From contig CACYXD010000013.1 of NCBI GenBank assembly GCA_902778255.1, positions 1 to 64,000 on the forward strand: a stretch of 64,000 bases of DNA, in the 5' to 3' direction. The notes beneath the pieces were generated by a model. That model did not search any database. It was not told where the DNA came from and saw only the letters and a program-made list of their open reading frames with translations. The stretch comes from an uncultured Prevotellaceae bacterium (GTDB lineage Bacteria > Bacteroidota > Bacteroidia > Bacteroidales > Bacteroidaceae). The stretch's first letter is position 1; every line of letters begins with the position of its first letter. Made by a program: the position numbers and the translations under genes. Of the stretch, positions 35,401 through 44,143 are shown in pieces.

Positions 35401-36422
35401 TATTTGTTGTTGTGTGTAAATTCTTCATGTCTGTGAAGTACTCGGCTTCCAAGGATAACGGGAAAGAATCTTTCAGTGAATAGTATGATAGGAACAAAAA
35501 GCAACAATATTATAAAAGCTGCAAAATAGTCATCTATTGCACCTAACCAACCTTTTGGAACATGATAATATAATTGAATTAATATTAATTGAAAACCCAA
35601 AATAACAATCGTGCCTCTTGAAATTATATCAACGACTGTCGTTTGAAATGAATTCATTAAAAAAGAAAACATAAAAATGGAGACCGTACCACTAATTCCA
35701 CCTATAAAGAATAATATTATATTTTTTCCATAATGAGCTTCGAACATCCAAGGTGCACCATTTATCCGTCCCACGACAAAAACGACAATAATACTTGAAG
35801 CGAGTATTGCCCAGCATCCTGCAATTGAGACATTTTTGAGAAAATTTTGAAACCTATCATATAAGACTTTACATCCTCCACCAAGTAAATAGAAAGGATA
35901 TGCTAAACTAACGTTAAGTATAGAATTGTATATTGTTTCTGACTGCATGTTGTAATACAGAGCGACACATATACTAAATAATACCAAAAACCAATTTAAA
36001 TATTTTTTATCACAAGTATATTGGTAAAAGATTTTGCATATCACCAAGGTATATATAAACCAGCACAGACCGAGGCCTCCTGCTTCGGTATTTAGGCCAT
36101 GAACACCTAACAGACTATTAAAAATACGATAAGGTATTAACCATGGGGAGAAAACCCCATGAACCACATCCAACATTATATCAAAACCATGCATTATAGC
36201 GGATATTAAGATACAAGGCAATATAAGATTATTCCATATTTTCTGCCAAAAGACAGTCGAATTAATTTCTTTTTTTGCTAGAAAGCCTGAAATACAAAAG
36301 AATAATGGCACACTAAATACATATATGTATTCCAGCCCTACAGGTTCTAGATGTCCAGCAACAATGAAGTACATGCCTATAGCCTTCATCCAGTCTAACC
36401 AATAATAATGCTCTTTTATCAT
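35400..36422 (-). CDS. Acyltransferase family 3 membrane protein
   Basis: A 340-residue polytopic acyltransferase-3 protein with about ten membrane segments. The N-terminal signature is LDWMKAIGMYFIVAGHLEP, with the conserved histidine, followed by PLFFCISGFLAKKE. The start at 36422 is chosen because it forms an ATGA overlap with the polymerase gene upstream; an earlier ATG would lie inside that gene. Likely role: O-acylation of the polymer. It is the second such protein in the locus. Confidence 0.85.
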   Translation of the reverse strand: MIKEHYYWLDWMKAIGMYFIVAGHLEPVGLEYIYVFSVPLFFCISGFLAKKEINSTVFWQKIWNNLILPCILISAIMHGFDIMLDVVHGVFSPWLIPYRIFNSLLGVHGLNTEAGGLGLCWFIYTLVICKIFYQYTCDKKYLNWFLVLFSICVALYYNMQSETIYNSILNVSLAYPFYLLGGGCKVLYDRFQNFLKNVSIAGCWAILASSIIVVFVVGRINGAPWMFEAHYGKNIILFFIGGISGTVSIFMFSFLMNSFQTTVVDIISRGTIVILGFQLILIQLYYHVPKGWLGAIDDYFAAFIILLLFVPIILFTERFFPVILGSRVLHRHEEFTHNNK

Positions 36423-37735
36423 TCCATAACATTTTGTTTGGCACATGATACCATTGCAAAGAACAAGGTTAGTAAAGATAATTGAACGGGATCTTCAAAG
36501 AAAGACCCATCGAATGATCTAATTATCGCGCCTATATAAAATGGTGCCAATGCAAAGAGGAAGTCGTTCCGATTGTGTGTTTCACGAATGATGACGACAA
36601 ACAACATAAAATGCAAAGCGACGCCTATCAGTCCATATCTTAAGACAATTGGAACCCAAGTAATATCGCCACTTTCTATAATACATCTACCATACTCTCT
36701 TTCTTCATTGATGGTTCCTATGACGAAGTCAAACTGTGAGGCTGTCTGAGGAGAATCTTCGTGCATGGTTCCTACACCTGTCAGTAAATATTGCGGATTT
36801 TCTATCAAATAATATACACGTTCCATCAACATTGCCATACGGAAAGTCAATGTTCCATTTGTACCATTATTTAATACCAAACTTTCCGGATCATTCATTA
36901 TTTCAGAAAATTGTTCTGTGACAGGGTCTTCAGTCGAACTATCTGTCTTCCTGTCCATTATACTCATAGATATAAGCACAACTAACAGGCCCCCCCCCAT
37001 TACTGGAATTATTTTACTTCTATCACTCTGCTTATAAATAAAGTAACCTAGTCCAAAAATTACCGAAATGATTATACCTCGGACAAAGGTAAGGAAAATC
37101 ATCGACAAAAAAAGTAAAGTCAAAACGACTTTAACGTTTCTTTGAAATCCTGATTTCAAGATAAAATAAAAAAAGAAGATAGTAAAAGTGGGAATATTCC
37201 ATGCAAAATTCAATCCTGCTTCTTCAGTTCTCTCAGTATTCAATGTGCCACCTGCAAGTATGTCTATCCCCACGAATTGTAGGAAATATAAGAACGTTTG
37301 AAATAACGTAATTTTGAGCGCAATATCAATAAACTCTTCAAATCTCTTCGAGGGTATGGTTCGAAAAATAAAGTATGCCCACATCAGAAACGATACTCGA
37401 ATGACCTTCAAACCATTCAATGGAGTTTCCCATCTTAAAGCTGTTGTTACAATGAATTCTGCCACATAAAACACCATATAAAGATATATCCATTTAGTAA
37501 TGGTATCGTTTTTCCATGAGAAAATATCTTTATTTTCTTTATAGACAACTGGAAGAAGAAGAAAATTTGCAATTATACACAAGTCTTCGCCCTTGATGGC
37601 TACCACATCTGATGAATCAAGCATAAACAACTTGGTCATCAACCCCATATAACACACCAAAAAAGGAACATACTCTTTCCTTATAAAAAAGGAAATAGTT
37701 GCAATGAATAATGTTATATATAGAACTAGAGTCAT
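36419..37735 (-). CDS. Wzy-like O-antigen/EPS polymerase
   Basis: A 438-residue protein with about eleven hydrophobic segments and a long loop at residues 245-355 rich in charged residues, the layout of Wzy polymerases. There is no sequence motif that proves it; the assignment rests on topology and the position next to Wzx. A run of nine G on the coding strand (36990-36998, within PVMGGGLLVV) could allow phase variation. Translationally coupled to the acyltransferase. Confidence 0.75.
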   Translation of the reverse strand: MTLVLYITLFIATISFFIRKEYVPFLVCYMGLMTKLFMLDSSDVVAIKGEDLCIIANFLLLPVVYKENKDIFSWKNDTITKWIYLYMVFYVAEFIVTTALRWETPLNGLKVIRVSFLMWAYFIFRTIPSKRFEEFIDIALKITLFQTFLYFLQFVGIDILAGGTLNTERTEEAGLNFAWNIPTFTIFFFYFILKSGFQRNVKVVLTLLFLSMIFLTFVRGIIISVIFGLGYFIYKQSDRSKIIPVMGGGLLVVLISMSIMDRKTDSSTEDPVTEQFSEIMNDPESLVLNNGTNGTLTFRMAMLMERVYYLIENPQYLLTGVGTMHEDSPQTASQFDFVIGTINEEREYGRCIIESGDITWVPIVLRYGLIGVALHFMLFVVIIRETHNRNDFLFALAPFYIGAIIRSFDGSFFEDPVQLSLLTLFFAMVSCAKQNVME

Positions 37736-37736
37736 G

Positions 37737-39098
37737 CTATTGAGCCCATATCCCGTAGGCTGTGTTATTTATCAGTCTTCTCAACTGTATTTTACCTAAG
37801 GCTGCTTGAACTACCATAACCACAGACGGAATCATTATTATTCCAACAATACCGAAATTATTAGACGCCCATACCATCAAAGGCCATGCAAATATGGCAA
37901 ATGCAGCATATGTAACCAGTTGTAATCTAATTGTTCCTATTCCATTAATGACATACATATATGTGTTACCAAGATTTGTAACAATGAAGTAGATAGCAAC
38001 AGCCAACGATAGAGAATAGCTAACATTGACATCTGTGCCTACCCAAAGTTTATAAAATGGTTGAGAAAGAACAAACATTAATAGGCACCCAATGCTAGTA
38101 ATCACCCACAACTTTTCAAGTTTTCTAACAGTACCTTTCATCCATACATAATCGCGCTTTGCATATGCATCAGTAAAAGCTGACCAAAAGGGGGTAAGAA
38201 TGATTATGATTACATTGTTCAGAACATTAAAGTACTTATAAGCTATGTTATACTCTGTAACAGCATCAGGGCCTAATTCACGAGAAATAACAATATTGAG
38301 CATCTGGAAAATTACAATTAGACACAAATAAATGATAAAGAACTGGAGACCCAAGCCCAAGATGTTGCGTATGAGTTTCAGCCTTACATTGCTAAAACGA
38401 GGTGTCAAATCTCGATAGGCAGGAAGAGCAAACAATATAATGGAGAATAGCATCCAGACCACACATGGGACACCGGCAAAATATAATGCTAAATGCGTCA
38501 AACTGCCAATAGTAGCTTTAGTCAGCACATAAATGGCTATCAACGAAGCCAACTGCCCTCCACCTTCTACCAATGACGCAACGCCGACCTTCTGGTCAGC
38601 TGTTAATAATGTACCGGAGAGTTTGGACACCATACTTAAGCAAAAGAAGGCAGACAGTATGAGAAATATATTTCCTAACTCAGCACTATAGGATTGATCA
38701 ATATTCAGAATGTCTGACCAATTAACAAAAAAATTAATAACAAGCATGACAAGAAAGACCACAGCCACAATAGCCCCTATAGCAAAAAAGGTAGTACTGA
38801 CATATTGTCTCGTCAACTCCATTTCGCCTTTTGCTTTAGCTTCCGTAAACTTATTACGGAAGCCATTGCCTAATCCTAAGTCAAAGAAACTTATCCAAGC
38901 TATAATTGAGGATAGGGCCAACCATATGCCGTATTGTGTCGGATTGACATAGCTGATAGTCAGCGGTACTACCAGCAATGAAGACAATATGGAGATTGCC
39001 TTCGATGCTAAAGACAGCACAATATTAATCAGTGCATCCCTTGACCTATCAGAATATTTTAAAAATTTATTCCTAATATAACTATAAACACTCAACAT
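37737..39098 (-). CDS. Polysaccharide flippase Wzx (MATE-like)
   Basis: A 453-residue protein with twelve to fourteen membrane helices. The N-terminal pattern matches Wzx/RfbX exporters: ALINIVLSLASKAISILSSL, then YGIWLALSSIIAWISFFDLGLGNGFRNKF. It flips lipid-linked repeat units across the inner membrane. It is the first gene after the 606-bp gap that separates wza and wzz from the sugar-specific genes, and ends 1 bp before the polymerase gene. Confidence 0.9.
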   Translation of the reverse strand: MLSVYSYIRNKFLKYSDRSRDALINIVLSLASKAISILSSLLVVPLTISYVNPTQYGIWLALSSIIAWISFFDLGLGNGFRNKFTEAKAKGEMELTRQYVSTTFFAIGAIVAVVFLVMLVINFFVNWSDILNIDQSYSAELGNIFLILSAFFCLSMVSKLSGTLLTADQKVGVASLVEGGGQLASLIAIYVLTKATIGSLTHLALYFAGVPCVVWMLFSIILFALPAYRDLTPRFSNVRLKLIRNILGLGLQFFIIYLCLIVIFQMLNIVISRELGPDAVTEYNIAYKYFNVLNNVIIIILTPFWSAFTDAYAKRDYVWMKGTVRKLEKLWVITSIGCLLMFVLSQPFYKLWVGTDVNVSYSLSLAVAIYFIVTNLGNTYMYVINGIGTIRLQLVTYAAFAIFAWPLMVWASNNFGIVGIIMIPSVVMVVQAALGKIQLRRLINNTAYGIWAQ

Positions 39099-39704
39099 TT
39101 ATATATATCGCAAACTGCCAATTTTGACGTCCATGCTTGAAAGCCACCATTTTAGGCAGTTTTAGTCACCTGACGCGTCTAAACTAAATTATACTTTATC
39201 TTTAATACCAAATCTACGATTAAGTAGACACAAAGGAAAGAATTCCTCTATTGAGATATTCTTCGAAATACCCTCCGTCTATTACAAAAAACAAAGGCCT
39301 TCGATATCTTTTGAACTGTATACCATTTATCTCATTCTTAAAATAAGGCCCAAGGTATCATATTCCCATTTCACATACTAGACGTCAAAAATAACAATTT
39401 ACCCACCTTTTATATCTAGCTCTTCACCTAAGATACTAGTAAGCGATTAATTGAGTTTGCATTTCTATCTTAACGAGTTTACGTCTCAATCGCGCAGATT
39501 TTGTATTTCAATCTAATAGAGATGTATTCCAATCCCGCCGAGACATTACTGCGATATCCCTGCTTTTTCGCTTGAACATCTAAAGAGACAAAAGAATCGA
39601 ATTGTTTTTCGCATTGATGATATTTGAGAATTACTATTATGTACTCTAAAAACAACTCGTCATTTCACCCCATGCTCGATTTGAAACTCATGCTTCTTCG
39701 TTTT
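39099..39704. other. 606-bp non-coding gap inside the polysaccharide locus
   Basis: An AT-rich gap between wzz (stop at 39705) and wzx (start at 39098), both on the minus strand. No credible gene is present. An 8-bp inverted repeat (AAACTGCC at 39112-39119, GGCAGTTT at 39155-39162) sits in the wzx leader. A TATTTTTG box is on the minus strand at 39393-39386, without a clear -33. A degenerate repeat with about 22-bp spacing (TCTATC/TCAATC/CCAATC at 39464, 39486, 39508 and 39529) is also visible. It may be the junction between the conserved export genes and an exchanged cassette. Confidence 0.6.
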
Positions 39705-40778
39705 CTACTGAAAACCAAGGAGAGGGCGGATGTCATGTTCTTTGTAGAGTATGTAACAGGTTATGCCGATAAAAGCAAGAGCCAAAAAGACGAGGCATAT
39801 CTTCTTGCGCTGAGGACCAGATTTGCGAGCGGGGACAGTGGAGCCCTGGATAACAGCAAAAGCCGGTGTGGCTTCTAGGACTTTCATCTCAGCCTGTTCG
39901 AGCTGGGCAGAAACTTGCTGATAGATAGTACGCTGTAACTGCATCTCTACCTCCAGCTCGGTTTGGCGCTGGCGGGTGCTCTCGCGGAATGTCTGCATAT
40001 TAGAATCTGCAAAGCGGGCGTAGGCCTGACTGGCTCGGACATAACGGTCCTTAGCCTCCTTGTGCATTTTTCTGTAATGTTCCAAATCCACGCGTGCCTT
40101 GCTGGTGCGATAGTCTGTGACGGCACGTTGCAGCAGCGCCACGGCAGAGTCGGCAACCATAGTACAAACCTCGGGGTCGTTGTCCTTGACGCTGATAGTA
40201 ATGACCATAGTTTTCTTGTCAACCTTACAGGCAACGAGCCCATTGAGCGAGTTGAACAACGAAGTCTGCCTTTTCGTCAGCCGTCGCGGGTTAATGGTCT
40301 GCGGCTCCTTGATGGAGTCCTTGCTGGCAAACAGACTAAAGAACGAACCTATCACAGAACCCCACCAAGGACCTTTACGGATTTTAGTAAGATAGTCATA
40401 ATAGGTGTATTCCTCGTCTGACCTACGTGGACGAACCTTGACATCCAGCAGAGAGGCTTTATAATCGACACTGGAAATGATATCGGGATACAACGTAGGG
40501 AACAAAGCCTCAGTATAATCCGTATTAGAGCCAATCTTCACGCCGAAACGACTGGCCAGCGATGAGATATTTGACATTGATGATGACCTGCCCGACATTT
40601 CCGGACTGAGTTCAACGGTACAGATGTAATAATTAGGCAGCGACAACGTATAGATGGCTGACAAAACGAAGGCTATCGCCAAAACGATATAATACAGCCG
40701 CTTGTGCTTCAGCAAGTCTTTTTTTATTTTTCCCCAATCGATGGGAACTTTAGGCTTTTTTACTTTAGTCTCAATCAT
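39705..40778 (-). CDS. Chain-length determinant (Wzz-type) protein
   Basis: A 357-residue Wzz/PCP protein. The first membrane helix lies at about residues 30-50 (YYIVLAIAFVLSAIYTL) and a second near 330-348 (IGITCYILYKEH). A long periplasmic coiled segment in between includes NDPEVCTMVADSAVALL. It lacks the kinase domain, which is supplied by the separate Wzc-type protein at 49729. It lies 12 bp downstream of the Wza-type gene. Confidence 0.88.
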   Translation of the reverse strand: MIETKVKKPKVPIDWGKIKKDLLKHKRLYYIVLAIAFVLSAIYTLSLPNYYICTVELSPEMSGRSSSMSNISSLASRFGVKIGSNTDYTEALFPTLYPDIISSVDYKASLLDVKVRPRRSDEEYTYYDYLTKIRKGPWWGSVIGSFFSLFASKDSIKEPQTINPRRLTKRQTSLFNSLNGLVACKVDKKTMVITISVKDNDPEVCTMVADSAVALLQRAVTDYRTSKARVDLEHYRKMHKEAKDRYVRASQAYARFADSNMQTFRESTRQRQTELEVEMQLQRTIYQQVSAQLEQAEMKVLEATPAFAVIQGSTVPARKSGPQRKKICLVFLALAFIGITCYILYKEHDIRPLLGFQ

Positions 40779-40790
40779 GTTTTTCCTATC

Positions 40791-43166
40791 TTATTTAGTG
40801 AGATTAGCAATCGTAGCAATCATGGTTGCGAGGCTGGCCATACTGGTACCTATACCGAGCCACTCAGATATTCTATTGTGATTACTTGGTGCCTTCGACG
40901 GTACAATCACTTCGCAACCAGGCTCTATCTTTCCACCCTTACTGGCAACAGCCATTGTCCCATTGCGATAGACAATATAGGTGTGGTTCTTCTTTGCACG
41001 GTTACCAAAACCGCCGGCCTGACGGACATAGTATTTGTACCCCTTGCCTTCGTTATAGGCCACGGTATTGGGCGCATTAACCTCGCCACTGATGCGTATG
41101 GTGTGGTTGAAACGCGGCACGACCAGACGATCCCCGTCCATGAGTTCAATATCCTGCGTGCCACCCGGTTTTGCCAATGCTTCATCAAGATGGATACCGA
41201 CAGTATAAGTGTCTGACTGGGCAATTTTCTCAATGGCAACAGAGTCTTTGCCATCGGCACTCTGCAGGGCTGTCTTGAGCACGGCTTGCATACGGGCTTT
41301 CTCGTCTTCGTTCATCTGGCGTATCAATCGTGCACCACGGACATCACAGCCAGGCACCACGCCACCGGCAGCCTTGATGACATCGGAAAGTCGCTGGTTC
41401 TTCTGCTCCATGGAGTAGTTGCCCTCAAAAGCTACCTCGCCACTAACAGATACGTTGATGGGAGCCTGGAAGAGTGGACTCCTGCGAACATGAACGATAT
41501 CGTAAGGTTCCAGTTTAAAGCCGTCGGCACCATCAATGGCAAAGCCGGGCTTCAGAGAGAAGCTGAAGGTCTTGGAAATCTGCAAATCTGCCTCTTGTGC
41601 CGTCGGGTCGTAGAGACGACGCGACACGTCAATCTTAGCAGTGGAAGCATTGTCGGTCAGTCCACCAGCCTGGATGATGAGATCCTCAATGGTGGTATTG
41701 TCGGCATACTCATAGACACCGGGGGCTATCACCTCGCCGTCAATGGTCAGCGTGCGATGATTGCTGTGTTCAGTTAAGGTGGGGATAATGAGTACATCCT
41801 CGTTCTGCAGGGTAACATCAGCCGCACTACCATTCATGATACCCTCCAGATCAACAGCCAGCACCTCATGCGTGCGGTTAGGTTTTGTACGGCGTATCAC
41901 GGCACGACTGGTCATAGCTTCTTCCATCAGGCCAGAGGCTGTCTCAACGAGCGAGTGAACGCTAAACACTTTGTCTCCCAGACGGTACATACCAGGACGG
42001 AATACGGCACCACGGACTTCAACCATGTCCTTATAGCGGTCGATAATAGGATCGACAACCACGACGTCGCCATCATCAACCATAAAGTTAGAGAAATCAA
42101 ATTCCTCGACATTATAGACGCTTTTCATACCCTCGCTCTTACGCAGGACACGCAACAATTTCTTGTAGGCGTCGCCAGTGAAGCCGCCACTATAGCGCAG
42201 TAGGCTCTGAAGGCTTTCGTCCTTGCGCATCTCGTAGGCCATGGGGCGTTTCACACAACCGCTAATATCAACAATACCCTCGTAGGCACCAACCTGGACA
42301 ACGTCGTTATCTTGCAGTCGCACGTTGCCGGCCAGACGTCCGTTCAGGATAAACTCATAGATGTCGATAACCGAAATGGCACGGCCGTTACGATAGACTT
42401 TGATGTTGCGAAGAGTACCCAGATCGTTGATACCGCCTGCCATATAGAGGGCATGGAATACGGTAGAGAAGGCACTGAGCGTATAGGTTCCTGGGGTGCG
42501 GACCTCACCCATGACGTTGACCATGATGGTACGGGTCTGACCAACAGCCACCTTAATATCGCTGCTGCTGTAGAACTGTCCCATCTTGCTATGCAGACGA
42601 CTCTGGGCAGCCGCTACCGTCAGTCCACTGACATGAACAGGACCAACATTGGGTACTGTCACATCGCCTTCGGGACTGATGGTCAACTCCTGGCTCATCT
42701 GGGTAGAGCCATAGACATCGACAATGAGTTTATCACCAGGACCGAGCACATAGTTCTGCGGTGTGGCAATGTTCATCTGGGGTTCAAAAGTCAGCAACTT
42801 ATTGTTGAAAATGTCGCGGCCAAAGACCTTTCTGCCTTGGAACGTTGCTTCACCAGCATCTCCAGCACTGCCAACTGCATTATTGTTGCTTCGCAGCCGA
42901 GAATCACCCGTATTGTCGACACTCGCAGAGGCGACATTGATAAATCCTTGGGCACCATACTTCGCGCGCATACTCTGCAGCTGACTCACGGTGGCACCAC
43001 GCTGCACCAGCCTTCTGGCGATATCGGCGTCAGAAAGGCCAGCCTTCTTGGCTTGTGAAGCATAACTAATGATCTCGTTTTCTGACATCGTCTGTGCATA
43101 GGTGCTACCCATGGCGCATATCAGAAATAGAAAGAGGTAGATGATTCTTCTCATGTGAAATGACAT
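40791..43166 (-). CDS. Polysaccharide export protein, Wza-type with multiple SLBB domains
   Basis: Up to 791 residues. The start at 43166 is preferred (the next ATG, 43154, is also possible) because it begins a signal peptide, RRIIYLFLFLICAMGSTYA. The longest frame (43295) would run into the UpxY-like gene. The Poly_export domain begins NYVLGPGDKLIVDVYGSTQ and is followed by several SLBB repeats (VNVMGEVRTPGTY, VDISGCVKRPMAY, VEVRGAVFRPGMY, LTIDGEVIAPGVYEY, VSVSGEVAFEGNY, IRISGEVNAPNTV). The protein is far longer than E. coli Wza, as is common in Bacteroidota. It forms the outer-membrane export channel. Confidence 0.92.
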   Translation of the reverse strand: MSFHMRRIIYLFLFLICAMGSTYAQTMSENEIISYASQAKKAGLSDADIARRLVQRGATVSQLQSMRAKYGAQGFINVASASVDNTGDSRLRSNNNAVGSAGDAGEATFQGRKVFGRDIFNNKLLTFEPQMNIATPQNYVLGPGDKLIVDVYGSTQMSQELTISPEGDVTVPNVGPVHVSGLTVAAAQSRLHSKMGQFYSSSDIKVAVGQTRTIMVNVMGEVRTPGTYTLSAFSTVFHALYMAGGINDLGTLRNIKVYRNGRAISVIDIYEFILNGRLAGNVRLQDNDVVQVGAYEGIVDISGCVKRPMAYEMRKDESLQSLLRYSGGFTGDAYKKLLRVLRKSEGMKSVYNVEEFDFSNFMVDDGDVVVVDPIIDRYKDMVEVRGAVFRPGMYRLGDKVFSVHSLVETASGLMEEAMTSRAVIRRTKPNRTHEVLAVDLEGIMNGSAADVTLQNEDVLIIPTLTEHSNHRTLTIDGEVIAPGVYEYADNTTIEDLIIQAGGLTDNASTAKIDVSRRLYDPTAQEADLQISKTFSFSLKPGFAIDGADGFKLEPYDIVHVRRSPLFQAPINVSVSGEVAFEGNYSMEQKNQRLSDVIKAAGGVVPGCDVRGARLIRQMNEDEKARMQAVLKTALQSADGKDSVAIEKIAQSDTYTVGIHLDEALAKPGGTQDIELMDGDRLVVPRFNHTIRISGEVNAPNTVAYNEGKGYKYYVRQAGGFGNRAKKNHTYIVYRNGTMAVASKGGKIEPGCEVIVPSKAPSNHNRISEWLGIGTSMASLATMIATIANLTK

Positions 43167-43233
43167 AGGAATTATTATTTCGTTGTAAATTATTTCGTTG
43201 ATTCTTGCTCTTTTTCTAAGTAAATTGAATGGA

Positions 43234-43980
43234 CTACACATCGTCGGCCTTTCGAATGAAGGCAGTAGGGATGTAGGCTGTGGAGATAAGACCAATGCTG
43301 GGTAGCGATACTACCACACGTTGTTGACCGGCAATACGAGCCACTTTACCCTCCACTCCGCGGAAAGGGCCATCGATCACGACGACCTGCTCACCCGTCT
43401 TGTAATGACAACGTGACGAGTCAACAAATAACAGGTGCTTGTTACGATTGCTAGTGGCAAGTACGAAGCGCTGCATCTCTGCATCAGCTATGACCAAAGG
43501 GGGATTACGCTGCTCTTCGTCAGTCACAAAATGATTGTAATAGAAAGAGAGGTATGACAGAGCAGGCGTCTCGTTGACAAACGTCTTGGCCTGTGCTTCC
43601 GTTGTATAGACAAACAACAGGTTAGGGATAAGGGGAATCAAAAAGCGTTTCCGCTTTCCCTTGACATAGCGTTCAACATATTTCTTGGCTACGTATGTAT
43701 ATGTGCCATTTTCAACGAGGTAATCGGAAGCCATATCTACGCGTCCGTAGGAAGCACGGAACACATACCATTGTCCCATTGGCAATGAGGCATATTTTAC
43801 CGACACCCCTGTTTTTGAGCTTACAGCTTCGGGGAAGACATCGGGGGCAAGCCCAATGCTTGGAGGAACGGTTTCGCCTCGTTGATTATTCACATTAGAC
43901 AATGTGAGCACATCGGACGCATGCTGCCGGTGGGTGGCCGTCCGACGCAAACGCACAAACAACATGATCTGTAATGTCAC
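43234..43980 (-). CDS. UpxY-type NusG-like transcription antiterminator
   Basis: A 248-residue NusG paralogue. The NGN domain starts at MGQWYVFRASYGRVDMA near residue 68. The KOW motif is GEQVVVIDGPFRGVEGKVARI near residues 192-213. About 65 residues of low-complexity lead precede NGN. Such proteins let RNA polymerase read through a long capsule or EPS operon. It is the first gene of the minus-strand locus, as in Bacteroides upx operons, but no UpxZ partner is seen. Confidence 0.88.
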   Translation of the reverse strand: MTLQIMLFVRLRRTATHRQHASDVLTLSNVNNQRGETVPPSIGLAPDVFPEAVSSKTGVSVKYASLPMGQWYVFRASYGRVDMASDYLVENGTYTYVAKKYVERYVKGKRKRFLIPLIPNLLFVYTTEAQAKTFVNETPALSYLSFYYNHFVTDEEQRNPPLVIADAEMQRFVLATSNRNKHLLFVDSSRCHYKTGEQVVVIDGPFRGVEGKVARIAGQQRVVVSLPSIGLISTAYIPTAFIRKADDV

Positions 43981-43985
43981 AGACT

Positions 43986-44016
43986 TATCGCTTGGGCGAT
44001 ATTGCGTGCAAAATTA
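43986..44016 (-). promoter_or_regulatory. Possible promoter and leader hairpin of the polysaccharide operon
   Basis: A TAATTTTG box on the minus strand (44016-44009) is a candidate -7 element; no well-spaced -33 TTG was found. A perfect 6-bp hairpin TATCGC-TTGG-GCGATA (43986-44001) lies 6 bp upstream of the UpxY-like ATG and, if transcribed, would be a candidate loading or pause site for the antiterminator. Confidence 0.4.
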
Positions 44017-44080
44017 ATCAAAAAAATCTAATTACATCGCATTAATCAACAAAATCTTGCAAAAAAAACAGAATCAGCGC

Positions 44081-44110
44081 TTGCTGATTGCAAATAAATG
44101 CGTATCTTTG
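44081..44110 (+). promoter_or_regulatory. Promoter of the GH105-DUF1573 operon
   Basis: TTG at 44081-44083, 19 bp, TATCTTTG at 44103-44110. The leader to the ATG at 44144 would be about 28 bases. Confidence 0.75.
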
Positions 44111-44143
44111 CAAAAGAGATTGCCGAACAATCATTTACAGACT

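Noticed and set aside
39624-39878. An 84-codon plus-strand frame in the gap after wzz
   Set aside because: Two thirds of it lies opposite the 3' end of wzz, it has no ribosome site and no recognisable content.
43981-44143. Invertible promoter upstream of the polysaccharide operon, as in Bacteroides
   Set aside because: No pair of long inverted repeats flanks the promoter region and no tyrosine or serine recombinase gene is nearby; only a 6-bp hairpin was found.
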